DNA of 64,000 nt from JADJOY01 sp016713535 [NCBI: Deltaproteobacteria bacterium]. GTDB lineage: Bacteria > JADJOY01. The position numbers and the translations under genes were made by a program. The stretch covers positions 1-64,000 of the forward strand of contig JADJOY010000041.1 of NCBI GenBank assembly GCA_016713535.1, in the 5' to 3' direction. Positions 49,349 through 58,427 of the stretch are shown piece after piece; position 1 is the stretch's first letter, and the number at the start of each line of letters is the position of its first letter. The notes below the pieces were generated by a model. It saw nothing but the letters and a program-made list of their open reading frames with translations, did no database searches and was not told the DNA's origin.

Positions 49349-50731
49349 CTACTGGACGTATCCCAGAGCGCGCAGGGCGTCGGCGGTGTCCGCTGGCATC
49401 GCCGAGAGCGGTCGCGTCGTGGCGGCGTGCTCGCGCTGCAGCGCCAGCTCGCGGTCGGCGGCCGTCCGCATCCGGCCGAGCAGGTCGGGCCGACTCGCCG
49501 CCACGTCGTTGCGCTCTCGCGGGTCCGAGGTGACGTCGTAGAGCTGCTCGGGGCCGCCTCGCGCCCAAGCGAGGGGCCGCATGTATTTCCAGTCGCCGTC
49601 GGTGATCGCGAACCACTCGGGGGGCGAGGCGCTCCGGACGGTTACCGGGCGGGTGCGCGCGGCGTAGCGCGCGCGTTCCGAGAGCGGCCACATGCGGCCG
49701 GCGAACGTGGTGGGAACGGGCTGCGACGCCCAGGTCAGCACCGTGGGCGCGAGGTCGACGAGGCCGACCGGCTCCTCGACGCGGATTCCCTTCGCGAGAC
49801 CACCGGGCGGCCGAACCAGCAGCGGCACGCGCACCATCTCGTCGTAGACCGTCGAGTTGTGCTCGAAGCGGCCATGCTCCCCGAAGGCTTCGCCGTGATC
49901 CGAGGTGACGACGAGCCAGACGCGCTCGAGCACCTCGAGGCCACGGAGGTAGGCGAGCAGGTCGTCGAGCTCGTGGTCCGCTACGCGGATGTTGGCGTCG
50001 TAGCGCGCGAGCAACGCCTCGCGCCCGGCGTCGTCGAGCTTGACCTCGCCCCGGTCCAGGGACTGCAGGAACGCCACCGCGCCGCTCACGCCCGCGGCGC
50101 TCGGTAGCTCGAAAGGCAACGCGAAGCCCTTGGGCGGCCGATACGGGGCGTGAGGGGGGAAGAAGTGAAGGTAGGCGAGCCACGGCCGCTCACCGCTGGC
50201 GAGGGTGGTGAGCGCCTCTTTCCAGGCCCGGCGGAATGCGCGCGCGTCGCCGGTGAGCTTGGGATCCACGAAGCGCAGCTCGAAGTCGTCCTCGATCCCG
50301 AATCCGCGCAGGATGCCCGAGCGGCTCGCGACCACCGACCGATACCCGGCGGGCGCGAGCAGGCGGGGGAGCGTGGGCACCTCGGCCGGAAGCGCGCGCT
50401 CGAACGTCGTCAGGGTGTGCTCGTCGGGTGGTCGCCCCGTGAGGATCGTGGCGACCGAGGCGAGGGTGTAGGGCGCGGACGACCGGGCCGTGGCGAAGAG
50501 CACCGACTCCTCGGCCAAGCGATCGAAGGTCGGGCTCGTCGGGCGCGTTCGGTACCCGTACGCACCCAGGTGGTCGGGGCGCAGGGCGTCGAACACCACG
50601 ATCACCACCGAGGGGGTCGTCGCGGGCGTCTCCGCTGCGTGTGCCGCGGGCGTGGTCCCCTCGGCGCGAGCCGCGGCGGAGAGCGCCGCGCCGAGCGCCA
50701 GGAGGCCGGCGACGAGCGTGCGCGCGTTCAC
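49349..50731 (-). CDS. Exported sulfatase-like (alkaline phosphatase superfamily) hydrolase, Thr at nucleophile site
   Basis: The protein has 460 residues. GTG 50731 overlaps the GH5 stop (GTGA). After a signal peptide (LVAGLLALGAALSAAARA) the fold shows SVVIVVFDALRPDHLGAYGY (first metal Asp, residue 48), a nucleophile loop SSAPYTLASVATILTGRPP, VVTSDHGEAFGEHGRFEHN and LYDVTSDPRERNDVA. At the formylglycine position (Cys/Ser in C-x-P-S-R) there is Thr89, and the Arg is Val. This form is shared with members that may use Thr directly, as in phosphoethanolamine transferases or phosphodiesterases, so a true sulfatase is doubtful. Third gene of an overlapping operon. Confidence 0.82.
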   Translation of the reverse strand: MNARTLVAGLLALGAALSAAARAEGTTPAAHAAETPATTPSVVIVVFDALRPDHLGAYGYRTRPTSPTFDRLAEESVLFATARSSAPYTLASVATILTGRPPDEHTLTTFERALPAEVPTLPRLLAPAGYRSVVASRSGILRGFGIEDDFELRFVDPKLTGDARAFRRAWKEALTTLASGERPWLAYLHFFPPHAPYRPPKGFALPFELPSAAGVSGAVAFLQSLDRGEVKLDDAGREALLARYDANIRVADHELDDLLAYLRGLEVLERVWLVVTSDHGEAFGEHGRFEHNSTVYDEMVRVPLLVRPPGGLAKGIRVEEPVGLVDLAPTVLTWASQPVPTTFAGRMWPLSERARYAARTRPVTVRSASPPEWFAITDGDWKYMRPLAWARGGPEQLYDVTSDPRERNDVAASRPDLLGRMRTAADRELALQREHAATTRPLSAMPADTADALRALGYVQ

Positions 50732-52315
50732 TCGAACTCCAGCGAGAGCGGACGGACGGGTCGAGTGGCGCCTTCGCGATAGGCCGCCTCGAACGCCGGG
50801 TGGGTCTCGAAGCGGTCGGTCCCCAGATCCTCGACCCACGCCGCAGCCTCTTCCTCGGTCACGGTCGAGAGGTCGAGGCGCTCGAACGGCGGGGTCGCGT
50901 GATAGAGCCCCCAGATCGAGTTGGCGTCCCACTGCTTGTACGTCCAGGGCGACCAGTGGATGCCGTGATCCCCGAGCAGCGCGAAGAAGCGCCGCATGCC
51001 CTCGATCGACTCGGGATCGGGAGCGTAGGTCGAGAACTCACCGAGCAGCAGCGGCCCGGGGAAGCGCCGCCCGAGCTCGTCGGCAGCGCTCGCGAGCTTC
51101 TCGACGAGGCCGGCGACGCGCTCGTCGGCCGTCGCGCCGTCGCCGTAGAAGTGCATCGAGAACATGTAGTTCTCCCAGCCCATCTCGACCGGCGACGGGA
51201 CCAGGAAGAGCGGCAGGTAGCCGTCCTCGCTCATCACGATGTGGTGCCCATCGACGGCGCGGATCGCGTCGTAGATCGCCGCGAGCACGTGGGCGTGCTT
51301 GCCCTCGTCGTAGATGCTGAGCGGCTCGTTCAGGAGATCGAACCCCGCAACGTGCGGGTCGTCGGCGACGTAGCTCGCCACCGCCTGCCAGAGGCGGGCG
51401 GTCTTGGCGATGCAGCGCTCGTCGTTCCACAGCCGGTTGCCGTTCGACGTGCCGCTGTGGGTCTCGTTGTTCTGCCCTCCAGGTGCGCCGTGCATGTCGA
51501 GGAGCACGTAGAGGCGATGGGTGCGCGCCCATTCGAGGATCTGGTGAAGCAGGCGCCAGCCCTCCGGACGGAAGCGGGCACCCGCCGCGTCGTCGGACTC
51601 GAGCCAGTCGTACCAGAACGGCAATCTCACCATGTTCAGCCCGAGATCGTGGACCCGCGCGAAGTCGCTCTCGTCGATCCAACGCTCGCGGTAGGATCGA
51701 CGGAGCGCTTGGCTCCGCTCCCAGCCGAACCGTTCGGAGGCCGCTCGCCAGAGGTCCTGCTCGCTGGTCACGTTCGGGGTGGCGTCGTACCACTGCCAGA
51801 ACCGCGTGATCGCCTCGCCTTCACCGGCGAAGGCGTTCGTGGTGGTCCAGTCGCGCAGAAAACGGGCCACCTCGGAGCACGGCTTCTGCACCACGAAGTG
51901 CTGGAGGTAGGCCAGCGGGACGCCGACCTGCATGGTGCGCTTGCAGCCGAGCCGGGTGCACTCGGCGACCAACGCGTCGTTCCAGTCCGAGCAGTCGAGG
52001 TTGGTCTCGCCGATACCGGGGATCCAGCTCTCGACGAGCAGCCAGCCACCGAGGTTCACCCCCCGCAGCGCGACGCGAGCGCCTTGGTCGTCGAGGACGT
52101 CGGTGCCCGATGCGTGGAGCATCGGCAGCGTCGCCGGCGATGGCGTCGGACGATCGACGAACGCCTGGTCGTTGGGTTCGCAGAAGCCCTGCGGTGGCTC
52201 GCTCGTCGAGCCACCGCCCCCCGCAGCTCGCGAGGAGCGCAGTCACGAGAGCCACGAGCGCGGGTGGGAGCCTCGCCACACGCCGCCGAGGCACGCTGCG
52301 ATCGGTCGGGGTCAT
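50728..52315 (-). CDS. Exported GH5 family glycoside hydrolase lipoprotein (one frameshift)
   Basis: ATG 52315 overlaps the stop of the ceramidase-family gene (ATGA). The lipoprotein signal (LVALVTALLASCGG) is cut from the enzyme by an indel in a run of six G (52217-52222 on the plus strand reads C). The mature N-terminus then reads GGGSTSEPPQGFCEPNDQAF. The catalytic domain has ALRGVNLGGWLLVESWIPG, GLNMVRLPFWYDWLESDD, LYVLLDMHGAPGGQNNETHS, the acid/base Glu in AGFDLLNEPLSIYD and the nucleophile Glu in LLLGEFSTYAPD. GVNLGGWLL resembles exo-beta-1,3-glucanase-type GH5, a family that also contains endoglycoceramidases. Substrate uncertain. Confidence 0.88.
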
Positions 52316-54253
52316 CGGTCCGCGATGCCCGGCCGTGACGCCATCCAGCTCGCCGCCATGTCACCCAGCGGACCGGGAAGCGCCCGTACCAGCTTGCACA
52401 CGCCGTCCGCGCCGTTCTCCACGAAGCTCGCCCGCCGCGTCGCCGTGCACAGCGCACGCGTCTCCAGCGCAGCCGTGAGGTCGAGGATGTCGATCAGGTC
52501 GCAGTAGAGCTCGTCGCCGGCGCGTGGCCCGAGCGAGAAGTACTCGGAGTAGAAGTTGGGGTGCTCCATCGGGCTACCTGCGCCTCCGCCGAACAGGAAG
52601 TCCGACACCGAGAAGTCGAGATAGTCACTGCGGGGCACGAAGTACCCGAGCTCGTTGGGAGCCAGCCCGACCAGCGCGAGACGTTCCGGAGCGTCCTTCA
52701 TCCGACGTAGACCTTCGAGAGCCGGGAAGGCGGTGGTGCCGTAGTCGAACTCCGGGGTCGCGAAGTCGTAGCGCCTCGCGGCGCGCCCGTCGAGGCTCTC
52801 GGGAAAGAGCTCGCCCGGGGCGGTGACGAGCGTGGCGACACTGCCGAGATCGAGGCGGAACACCGGGGTGCGGATGCAGCCACAGTGACTGCAACCGCTC
52901 GGGCTCGGAGAAGTCGAACAGGCCCGCGCCGTCCCTGGTGAAGTAGGACGAACTGCCCGGGATGACTCCCGCCACCAGGCCCAGGACCAGGTTCAGGTTC
53001 TCCATCGGTAGTCGCGACTCGCGGCGACGGAACTCCAGGTGGTCGGGCTCGGTCGGCTCGACGCTCGACAGTGCGTCGGCCGCCTGTTCAGCGAGCTCGA
53101 AACCGAGCGAGCGCGCCTTGTCGAAGCCATCGTCGGCGATCCAGGAGCGGCCCGTTGCGGGATCCGTGGAGCGCTCGCCGGCTTCGTTCCAGTACGGGGT
53201 GATCGCGCCGTCGAGCGGCGTCAGCAGGCCACCGACCGCGCCGCTCACGTAGATGGCGGTGCCTCCGAGACGGGATTCGAGGCGTGCCCGCAGGTAACCG
53301 GGGTAGTCGGCCGAGAGCAGGTTGTTGCGCGAGCCGATGCTCTCGGGGTGGTTGGACCAGCTCACCAGCGTCGCGATCGTCTCGTCGTCCCGGCCAACCG
53401 CCTGGATCGCGAGCAGGTCGGCATCGCGGATCGTCGGCAGCCGGGTGTCGTTGGCGAGCCGGGGCGGCCTCGCCGGATCGAGGTAGCGGTGATCGAGGAA
53501 TAGATCGTCGAGGCCGAGGTCGAGGGCCACGTCGGCGACTTTGATGCGCGCCTCGACGATCGCGCCGATCGCGCCGGCGACGGCCTCGACGATCGCGTCG
53601 TTCACTCGCGCGAGGTAGGCCGGGTCGGCGCCCGACTCGTATTGCGTCTTGCCCCAGAGCCCGAGCGTATCGGGGCCTTCGTGGTCGTGGATCGATGCGA
53701 CGATCACCCGCTCGGGGTCGACGCTCGCCTCGCTCCGCAGACGGGCCAGGGCGGGCTCGATGGAGGGCGTGAGCAGGCCGACGAAGTCGCACGCCACGAG
53801 CACGGCGGTGAGGTCGCCTTGCTGGAAGGCGATCGCGCGCACCGTGATCGGGTCGTGGACGCCGAGCGCCGGATGGGCGTTGTCGAAGCCGGCCATCCAG
53901 ACGGGCTCGAAGCGGCCGTTGCCCTCGGTGCCGGTCGGGTTCGTGACCGGATCGAAGTCGTCGCCGTCGGGATCCGGCCTCAGCGTGGGATCGAAACCCG
54001 GCTCGCGCGCCGACGGCAGTCCGTCCCGGCCGAAGTCGTCGTAGGGTTCCCCGTCGGCGAAGTCCCACAGGCCGTTGCCATTGGTATCGTGGAAGAGCTC
54101 CCAGGAGGTGGGCGTGACGTCGACCATCGCGACGCCAACTCGAAGCGGCGTTCCGCGGCCGGTCGCGTCACCGACGGTCTCGTGCGATCCGTCGCAACCC
54201 GACGTCAGCGCGACGATCAGCGCCACGGCGCGTGCCCAGCGTGACGCTGCCAT
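52312..54253 (-). CDS. Neutral/alkaline ceramidase-family exported lipoprotein (one frameshift)
   Basis: Starting at ATG 54253, the signal peptide ends at a Cys (LIVALTSGCDG). The N-domain has VGVAMVDVTPTSWELFHDTN, Ca-loop-like DTNGNGLWD and DPDGDDFDP, ITVRAIAFQQGDLTAVLVAC, IVASIHDHEGPDTLGLWG (zinc His ligands), VSWSNHPESIGSRNN and YVSGAVGGLLTPLDG. A frameshift near 52870 leads to the C-terminal half (RLDLGSVATLVTAPGELFPE, ERLALVGLAPNELGYFVP). The Ser nucleophile block GDVSPN of ceramidases is not conserved, so another amide or ester may be the substrate. First gene of a three-gene overlapping operon with GH5 and a sulfatase-like enzyme. Confidence 0.8.
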
Positions 54254-54471
54254 CGCCCATCGGGCGGTGACGCGGGGGCGTGGGTGGGGTGGCAGCATGG
54301 GCGGAAGTGAGCGCGGCGCTCCACTCTTACTCGAGCACCGCAAGTGGCGCCAGGCCGGACGTCCGCGCGGCGCCAGCCTCCCGGGGTGCGTTGCGGTCCG
54401 CGCGGAGCCGTGCCAAAACCCCGCCTACCACCCGGCCGAGCCTCTCCGGCAGCGGCCCGAGAGGGACCAGC

Positions 54472-55134
54472 GTGACCCGGAAAGCCGTCGATTGGACCCC
54501 CGCAGAGCGCGCCGCGCTCGACGAGCTCCAGAGCCCGCGCGCGGTCCAGGAGTTCCTGGACGCGGTGTCGTACAGCGACGAGTCGCGCTATCGCTCGCCG
54601 CGTGAGGTCCTGGCCGATCGCCGCGCCCACTGCATGGACGGCGCGCTGTTCGCAGCCGCGGCGCTGGAGCGGATGGGCTACCCGCCGCTCCTGGTGGACC
54701 TGCGCGCAGTGCGCGACGACGACCACGTGCTCGCGATCTTCCGAGTCGACCGTCACTGGGGAGCGGTGGCCAAGTCCAACACCACCACGTTGCGATTCCG
54801 CGAGCCGATCTTCCGCAATCTGCGCGAGCTCGCTCTCTCGTACTTCGAGTTCTACTTCAACGTCGAGTCGGCGAAGACGCTGCGCTCCTATTCGCTGCCC
54901 GTGAACCTGCGACGCTTCCACCGTCAGCACTGGCACACCGACCCACGCGTCGTCGACGCGATCGTCGAGGTGCTCGACCAGCGCGAGCACAAGCCGCTCG
55001 TCACTCGAGCTCAGACCGCTCGCCTGAGCTCGGTCGACCGCGAGATCTACGACGCCGCGTTCCTGGGAGCGAATCCAGCGGGGCTCTACCAGCCCCCGCC
55101 GCGGCGGGCCTTCCGATCCAGGCGATCTTCCTGA
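54472..55134 (+). CDS. Transglutaminase-like (cysteine peptidase fold) protein
   Basis: GTG 54472 follows a weak GAGAGGGAC; the upstream open region is Ser/Arg-rich and unlikely to be coding. The protein has 220 residues. The catalytic Cys lies in LADRRAHCMDGALFAAAALE, with a possible His in RDDDHVLAIFRV and an Asp 15 residues on, the Cys-His-Asp order of transglutaminase-like domains. No signal peptide. It is divergent from the ceramidase-family operon by about 220 bases. A peptidase or amide-transfer role is possible; the family has many uncharacterised members. Confidence 0.7.
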   Translation: MTRKAVDWTPAERAALDELQSPRAVQEFLDAVSYSDESRYRSPREVLADRRAHCMDGALFAAAALERMGYPPLLVDLRAVRDDDHVLAIFRVDRHWGAVAKSNTTTLRFREPIFRNLRELALSYFEFYFNVESAKTLRSYSLPVNLRRFHRQHWHTDPRVVDAIVEVLDQREHKPLVTRAQTARLSSVDREIYDAAFLGANPAGLYQPPPRRAFRSRRSS

Positions 55135-55229
55135 GCCCGGAACGGCTCGCGACGCCGTGCGCATCGCATACGTCAGTCATGCCCGCGGCGGTGTGCTGCC
55201 CACCAGCCCGAGCCGGCCACGGCTGACGG

Positions 55230-55637
55230 CTACCGGCTGGTGCGGCCCGGTGGGTGATGGCGCGGGCCACGCTCCGCCGGGCCGTGCGCCGCGCGGGGCG
55301 TGACGCCGGCGCAGCCGGCGCACAGGGTGGCAGTGGGCTGAGCCTTCAGCCGCGCGACCTGGATCGGCCGTCCGCAGCCGAGGCAGGTCCCGTAGGTGCC
55401 CGTGTGGATCCGAGCGATGGCAGCGTCGATGGCGGCGATCTCGCGGCGCTCACGTTCGTCGAGACGGTCGAGGACGCCGATCAGGATCTCGTCCTGGGCG
55501 CGCTCCTCGAGCTCGGGCTCGACACGCTGCTCGGAGAGCGTGGCGAGGTCGGCTTCGGCCATCTGCGCTTCCCGCAGCAGGCTCGAGCGTTCACGTCCCA
55601 ATGAAGCCTCGATCTCGTGGAGGGTGCGAATGTTCAT
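55230..55637 (-). CDS. DksA/TraR-type C4 zinc-finger regulator
   Basis: The protein has 135 residues; ATG 55637 follows AGGAGGA. An N-terminal coiled coil (RTLHEIEASLGRERSSLLRE, VLDRLDERERREIAAIDAAI) precedes a four-Cys zinc finger with two C-x2-C pairs, TYGTCLGCGRPIQVARLKAQ and LCAGC. DksA-family proteins enter the RNA polymerase secondary channel and tune transcription with ppGpp. The Asp pair normally at the coiled-coil tip is not obvious (the tip reads EERAQDEILIG), so it could be a DksA-like paralogue. The C-terminal tail is short and basic. It lies downstream of the sigma factor gene on the same strand. Confidence 0.83.
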   Translation of the reverse strand: MNIRTLHEIEASLGRERSSLLREAQMAEADLATLSEQRVEPELEERAQDEILIGVLDRLDERERREIAAIDAAIARIHTGTYGTCLGCGRPIQVARLKAQPTATLCAGCAGVTPRAAHGPAERGPRHHPPGRTSR

Positions 55638-55843
55638 CGATGTCCTCCTGGAAGGCAGAGCAGCCGCACAGCACCGGATGCAGAGCAGGATCCGCGCCGC
55701 GCGGCATCGTCGGCGCCGCGGAGAAGTACGAGTCGGTACGCCGCGGTGCGGCAAGGTCGGCGGCAGCCACACCCCACCCGTGTCGCCACGGTAACGAGTG
55801 GTGCTCGGGGGATCGGCATGGTGGCGCGATGCGACCACGAACA

Positions 55844-55881
55844 CGAAGCCCCGCGGACCGGATGGGGTCCGCGGGGCTTCG
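55844..55881 (-). terminator. Perfect 16-bp hairpin between sigma factor and dksA genes
   Basis: Sixteen bases (55844-55859) pair with 55866-55881 around GGATGG. The stem lies 32 bases beyond the sigma factor stop. Only a weak T-rich stretch follows on the minus strand, so termination may be partial. The 275 bases between the two genes contain no other gene. Confidence 0.6.
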
Positions 55882-55912
55882 ACCGATGCGACCAGAGGAG
55901 GCCGGGTAGGGC

Positions 55913-57187
55913 TCAGGCGGCGCCGGCGATACCCGAGTCCTCGAAGACACCGCGCAACGTCTTGAGCGCCTGCGCCTCGATCTGACGGATCCGCTCGCGG
56001 GTGAGGCGGAAGCGGGTGCTGATCTCTTGCAGGCTGTGCGACGACACCTCGCCGACCCCGAAACGCAGCCGCAGGATCTTCTCCTCGCGTGGCGTGAGCT
56101 TGCCGAGCGCCACCTTGACGCGGTCGGCGAGCTCGACGAGCGACGCGTCCTCGAACGGCGAGGGTGCGTCCGGGTCCGCGAGCACGTCGCCGAGGCGCTG
56201 GCTGCCGTCGGCCGAGAGCGGCGTGTCGAGCGAGATGGCTTCGCTGCGCATCATCATGCGCTCTTCCACCCACTTCTCGTCGGTGGAGACCTTCTCGGCG
56301 ATTTCCTCGGTCCGCGGCTTGCGGCCGAGCTCGAGGCCGAGGTCCCGGGTCGTGCGCATGATCTTGCGGCGCTCTTCCTGGAGGTAGAGCGGAACGCGGA
56401 CCAGGCCGGCCTGGTTGTCGATCGAACGGCGAATGTACTGGTGGATCCACCACGACGCGTAGGTGCTGAAGCGGAAGCCGGTGTCGACTCGGTATCGCTC
56501 CACCGCCTTCATCAGGCCGATGTTGCCCTCTTGGACCAGGTCGAGCATCGGGATGCCGTGGCGGCGGTAGCGCTTCGCGATGTGGATCACCAAGCGCAGG
56601 TTGGCCTCGGTGAGCAGCGCCTTGGCCCTCTCGATGCCGTCGAGCGCGGCGGCGAGCTGTGCCGCGTAGCGCGTCAGGACGCCCTTCTGGCGCGCCTGGA
56701 ACGCCTTGCGGGGGGCCAACGTGCCGCTGACCACCCCGTTCACGTCGTCGAGGACGGTGTAGCCGACGCGCTCGGGCAGCGTCTCCTCCATCGACCGTCC
56801 GCGCGGCTTGGCAAAGTCCTTGCCGAGCACGCGGGGGATCAGCGTGGGGGGCTCGTCGAGGAGGGCGTGCAGAACCTCGCGGGCCTTGTCGATGCCGCTC
56901 GCGAAGCGGATCTCACCCTCGCGCCGGGCCAGCGGGATGGCGCCCATCTCGCGGAAGTACAGGTCTTCGAGGTTGCCCGGGTCGGTCTCGTGCTCGGCGG
57001 CGTTCCACGCCGTACCGCCCGCCGTCGCCCGGGGCGCCTCATCCCCCGGCTCGAGGGGTTCGGTGTCCCCGTCAGCCATCGCGCCGAGCGAGGCGAGATC
57101 GTCTTCGCTCGGTCCAGAAGCCTCGGGCATGTTGAAGCTGTCCGAGACTCCCAGGTCGACGTCGTCCAGATCGAGTGGGTCTTTCAT
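55913..57187 (-). CDS. RNA polymerase sigma-70 factor, RpoD/RpoS type
   Basis: The protein has 424 residues. An acidic N-terminus is followed by region 1.2 (GNLEDLYFREMGAIPLARRE), region 2 (EANLRLVIHIAKRYRRHGIP, MLDLVQEGNIGLMKAVERYR, FSTYASWWIHQYIRRSID), region 3 (VPLYLQEERRKIMRTTRDLG) and region 4 with the helix-turn-helix (SLQEISTRFRLTRERIRQIE). It recognises -10/-35 promoters as part of the holoenzyme. It lacks the long insert of primary RpoD and is close to RpoS-like or group 2 factors of deltaproteobacteria. A consensus promoter precedes it (57257-57284). Only one such factor is in the window, so housekeeping status cannot be judged. Confidence 0.92.
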   Translation of the reverse strand: MKDPLDLDDVDLGVSDSFNMPEASGPSEDDLASLGAMADGDTEPLEPGDEAPRATAGGTAWNAAEHETDPGNLEDLYFREMGAIPLARREGEIRFASGIDKAREVLHALLDEPPTLIPRVLGKDFAKPRGRSMEETLPERVGYTVLDDVNGVVSGTLAPRKAFQARQKGVLTRYAAQLAAALDGIERAKALLTEANLRLVIHIAKRYRRHGIPMLDLVQEGNIGLMKAVERYRVDTGFRFSTYASWWIHQYIRRSIDNQAGLVRVPLYLQEERRKIMRTTRDLGLELGRKPRTEEIAEKVSTDEKWVEERMMMRSEAISLDTPLSADGSQRLGDVLADPDAPSPFEDASLVELADRVKVALGKLTPREEKILRLRFGVGEVSSHSLQEISTRFRLTRERIRQIEAQALKTLRGVFEDSGIAGAA

Positions 57188-57256
57188 GGTGGCCTTCCTC
57201 TGCCTCTCGGCTCGAACCGGGAGTGGGAAAGAGGATAAAGGAGATGGAATTGGTAC

Positions 57257-57284
57257 TGTATAGATCCACCCGTGGGGCTGTCAA
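57257..57284 (-). promoter_or_regulatory. Promoter of the sigma factor gene
   Basis: Reading the minus strand, -35 TTGACA (57284-57279), a 16-base spacer and -10 TATACA (57262-57257). Transcription would start near 57250, giving a leader of about 63 bases with AGGAAGG before the ATG. Confidence 0.78.
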
Positions 57285-57393
57285 CAGCGGACCGCTCCGG
57301 TTTCCCTCGCGTCGTGGACCTGAAATCGCTGCGATTCCCGGGCTGTGATCGACGATCGAGGTGTCGTGTGGTGGGCGGCTCGGCTACCTCCTT

Positions 57394-57432
57394 CGATGAA
57401 TTAGACGAATTTCCTGCGCGCCACATTCATCG
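57394..57432. repeat. Inverted repeat CGATGAAT-N23-ATTCATCG
   Basis: Perfect 8-base arms at 57394-57401 and 57425-57432. It lies about 110 bases upstream of the sigma-factor -35 in an otherwise unexplained A/T-richer stretch, so it could be an operator or upstream activator site. Confidence 0.35.
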
Positions 57433-57527
57433 CAGCGCCCTCGAATCAGCAAATCGGAAATTGTCACCAGGCGCTTGAGTCGCCGGACTGTCGTCGGCGC
57501 GGCGAGGCTGGCCGCCGCAGGCGGGAC

Positions 57528-58427
57528 TCAGCCGCAGGTGTTGCGCGCGGGCTCGAGCGGGTCGAGGACCTGCACCCAGGGATCCATGCGCCGGAGGTAC
57601 ACCGAGTAGATCAGGTGGCTGAGGGTCCGCAGGCTCCCCATGTCACCCGCCTGGGTACGGTGCGCGTGGGAGAAGCGTCCGGCCATGTCGATGCAGGTCT
57701 CGGTGGGTGAGCAGTTCTGGTCGGGGTCCAGCACGTCGGTGTAGGGCTCGGGATCGCGTCCCATGAGCGGAGCCAGAAACCAGTAGCGGTTGAGGACCTC
57801 GAAGTAGCTCGGGGTTCGCCAGGGCGCGGCCCCGTCGAATGCCTCCCGCGGCTCGGCGGCGCGGCGGATGCCCTCCATCGCGAAGCGAGCCGCGAGCTGA
57901 TGCTCGGGGTGGCACGTGAAGCCGTGGTAGGCGTCGAGGGTCAACACGACCGTGGGCTGGAAGCGCCGGATGGCGAGTGCGACTGCAGCCGACGGGTCGA
58001 TCGCATCCTTCCACTTCGCCGCGATCACCTCTCGGGCGGGGAAGCTCTCGACGGGCAGGGGTGCGTTGTAGAGGCGGTAGTGCTCGAGCGTCGCGCCGTA
58101 GAGCGCGGCTGATTCCTCGAGCTCGTGACCCCGGACCGTGCCGAGGTCGGGGTGGCAGCCCTCGGGGAGCAGGCACTCGCCGCCGTCACCGTGGTTGAAG
58201 ACGAGGAAGTAGCACGGCGTCTTCAGTCCCACGCACGCGTGGGTCAGCACCGAGCCGGCGAGCGCCTCGTCGTCGGGATGCGCCGAGATCCACATGACGC
58301 GCGCGTCGGCGCGCAGCACCTCTTCGATCGAAGGTTGGGTCGCCTCCGGGACGTGAGCGCCGGCGCACCCGAGCCCCAGCGCGGTCGCGAGCAGCGTGGC
58401 GAGGCGGCCGATGCGTGACTTCGTCAT
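57528..58427 (-). CDS. Exported PIG-L family deacetylase lipoprotein
   Basis: The protein has 299 residues. ATG 58427 follows GGAGGAG and overlaps the AKR stop by four bases. The lipoprotein signal ends LGLGC. The PIG-L/LmbE signature is VMWISAHPDDEALAGSVLTH (zinc ligands AHPDDE), with PTVVLTLDAYHGFTCHPEHQ carrying the second His pair (H-P-E-H). These enzymes are Zn-dependent N-deacetylases of GlcNAc-containing compounds. An extracytoplasmic location is less usual, so the substrate may be an envelope glycan or glycolipid. A Cys-rich loop (CLLPEGCHPDLG, DQNCSPTETCID) suggests disulfides. Confidence 0.86.
   Translation of the reverse strand: MTKSRIGRLATLLATALGLGCAGAHVPEATQPSIEEVLRADARVMWISAHPDDEALAGSVLTHACVGLKTPCYFLVFNHGDGGECLLPEGCHPDLGTVRGHELEESAALYGATLEHYRLYNAPLPVESFPAREVIAAKWKDAIDPSAAVALAIRRFQPTVVLTLDAYHGFTCHPEHQLAARFAMEGIRRAAEPREAFDGAAPWRTPSYFEVLNRYWFLAPLMGRDPEPYTDVLDPDQNCSPTETCIDMAGRFSHAHRTQAGDMGSLRTLSHLIYSVYLRRMDPWVQVLDPLEPARNTCG

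Larger units (their letters stand above)
57188..57527. other. 340-base intergenic region between sigma factor and PIG-L genes
   Basis: It holds the sigma-factor promoter (57257-57284), then a lower-GC stretch (57285-57480) with an inverted repeat CGATGAAT (57394-57401) / ATTCATCG (57425-57432) separated by 23 bases. No open frame in it looks coding. Confidence 0.6.
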
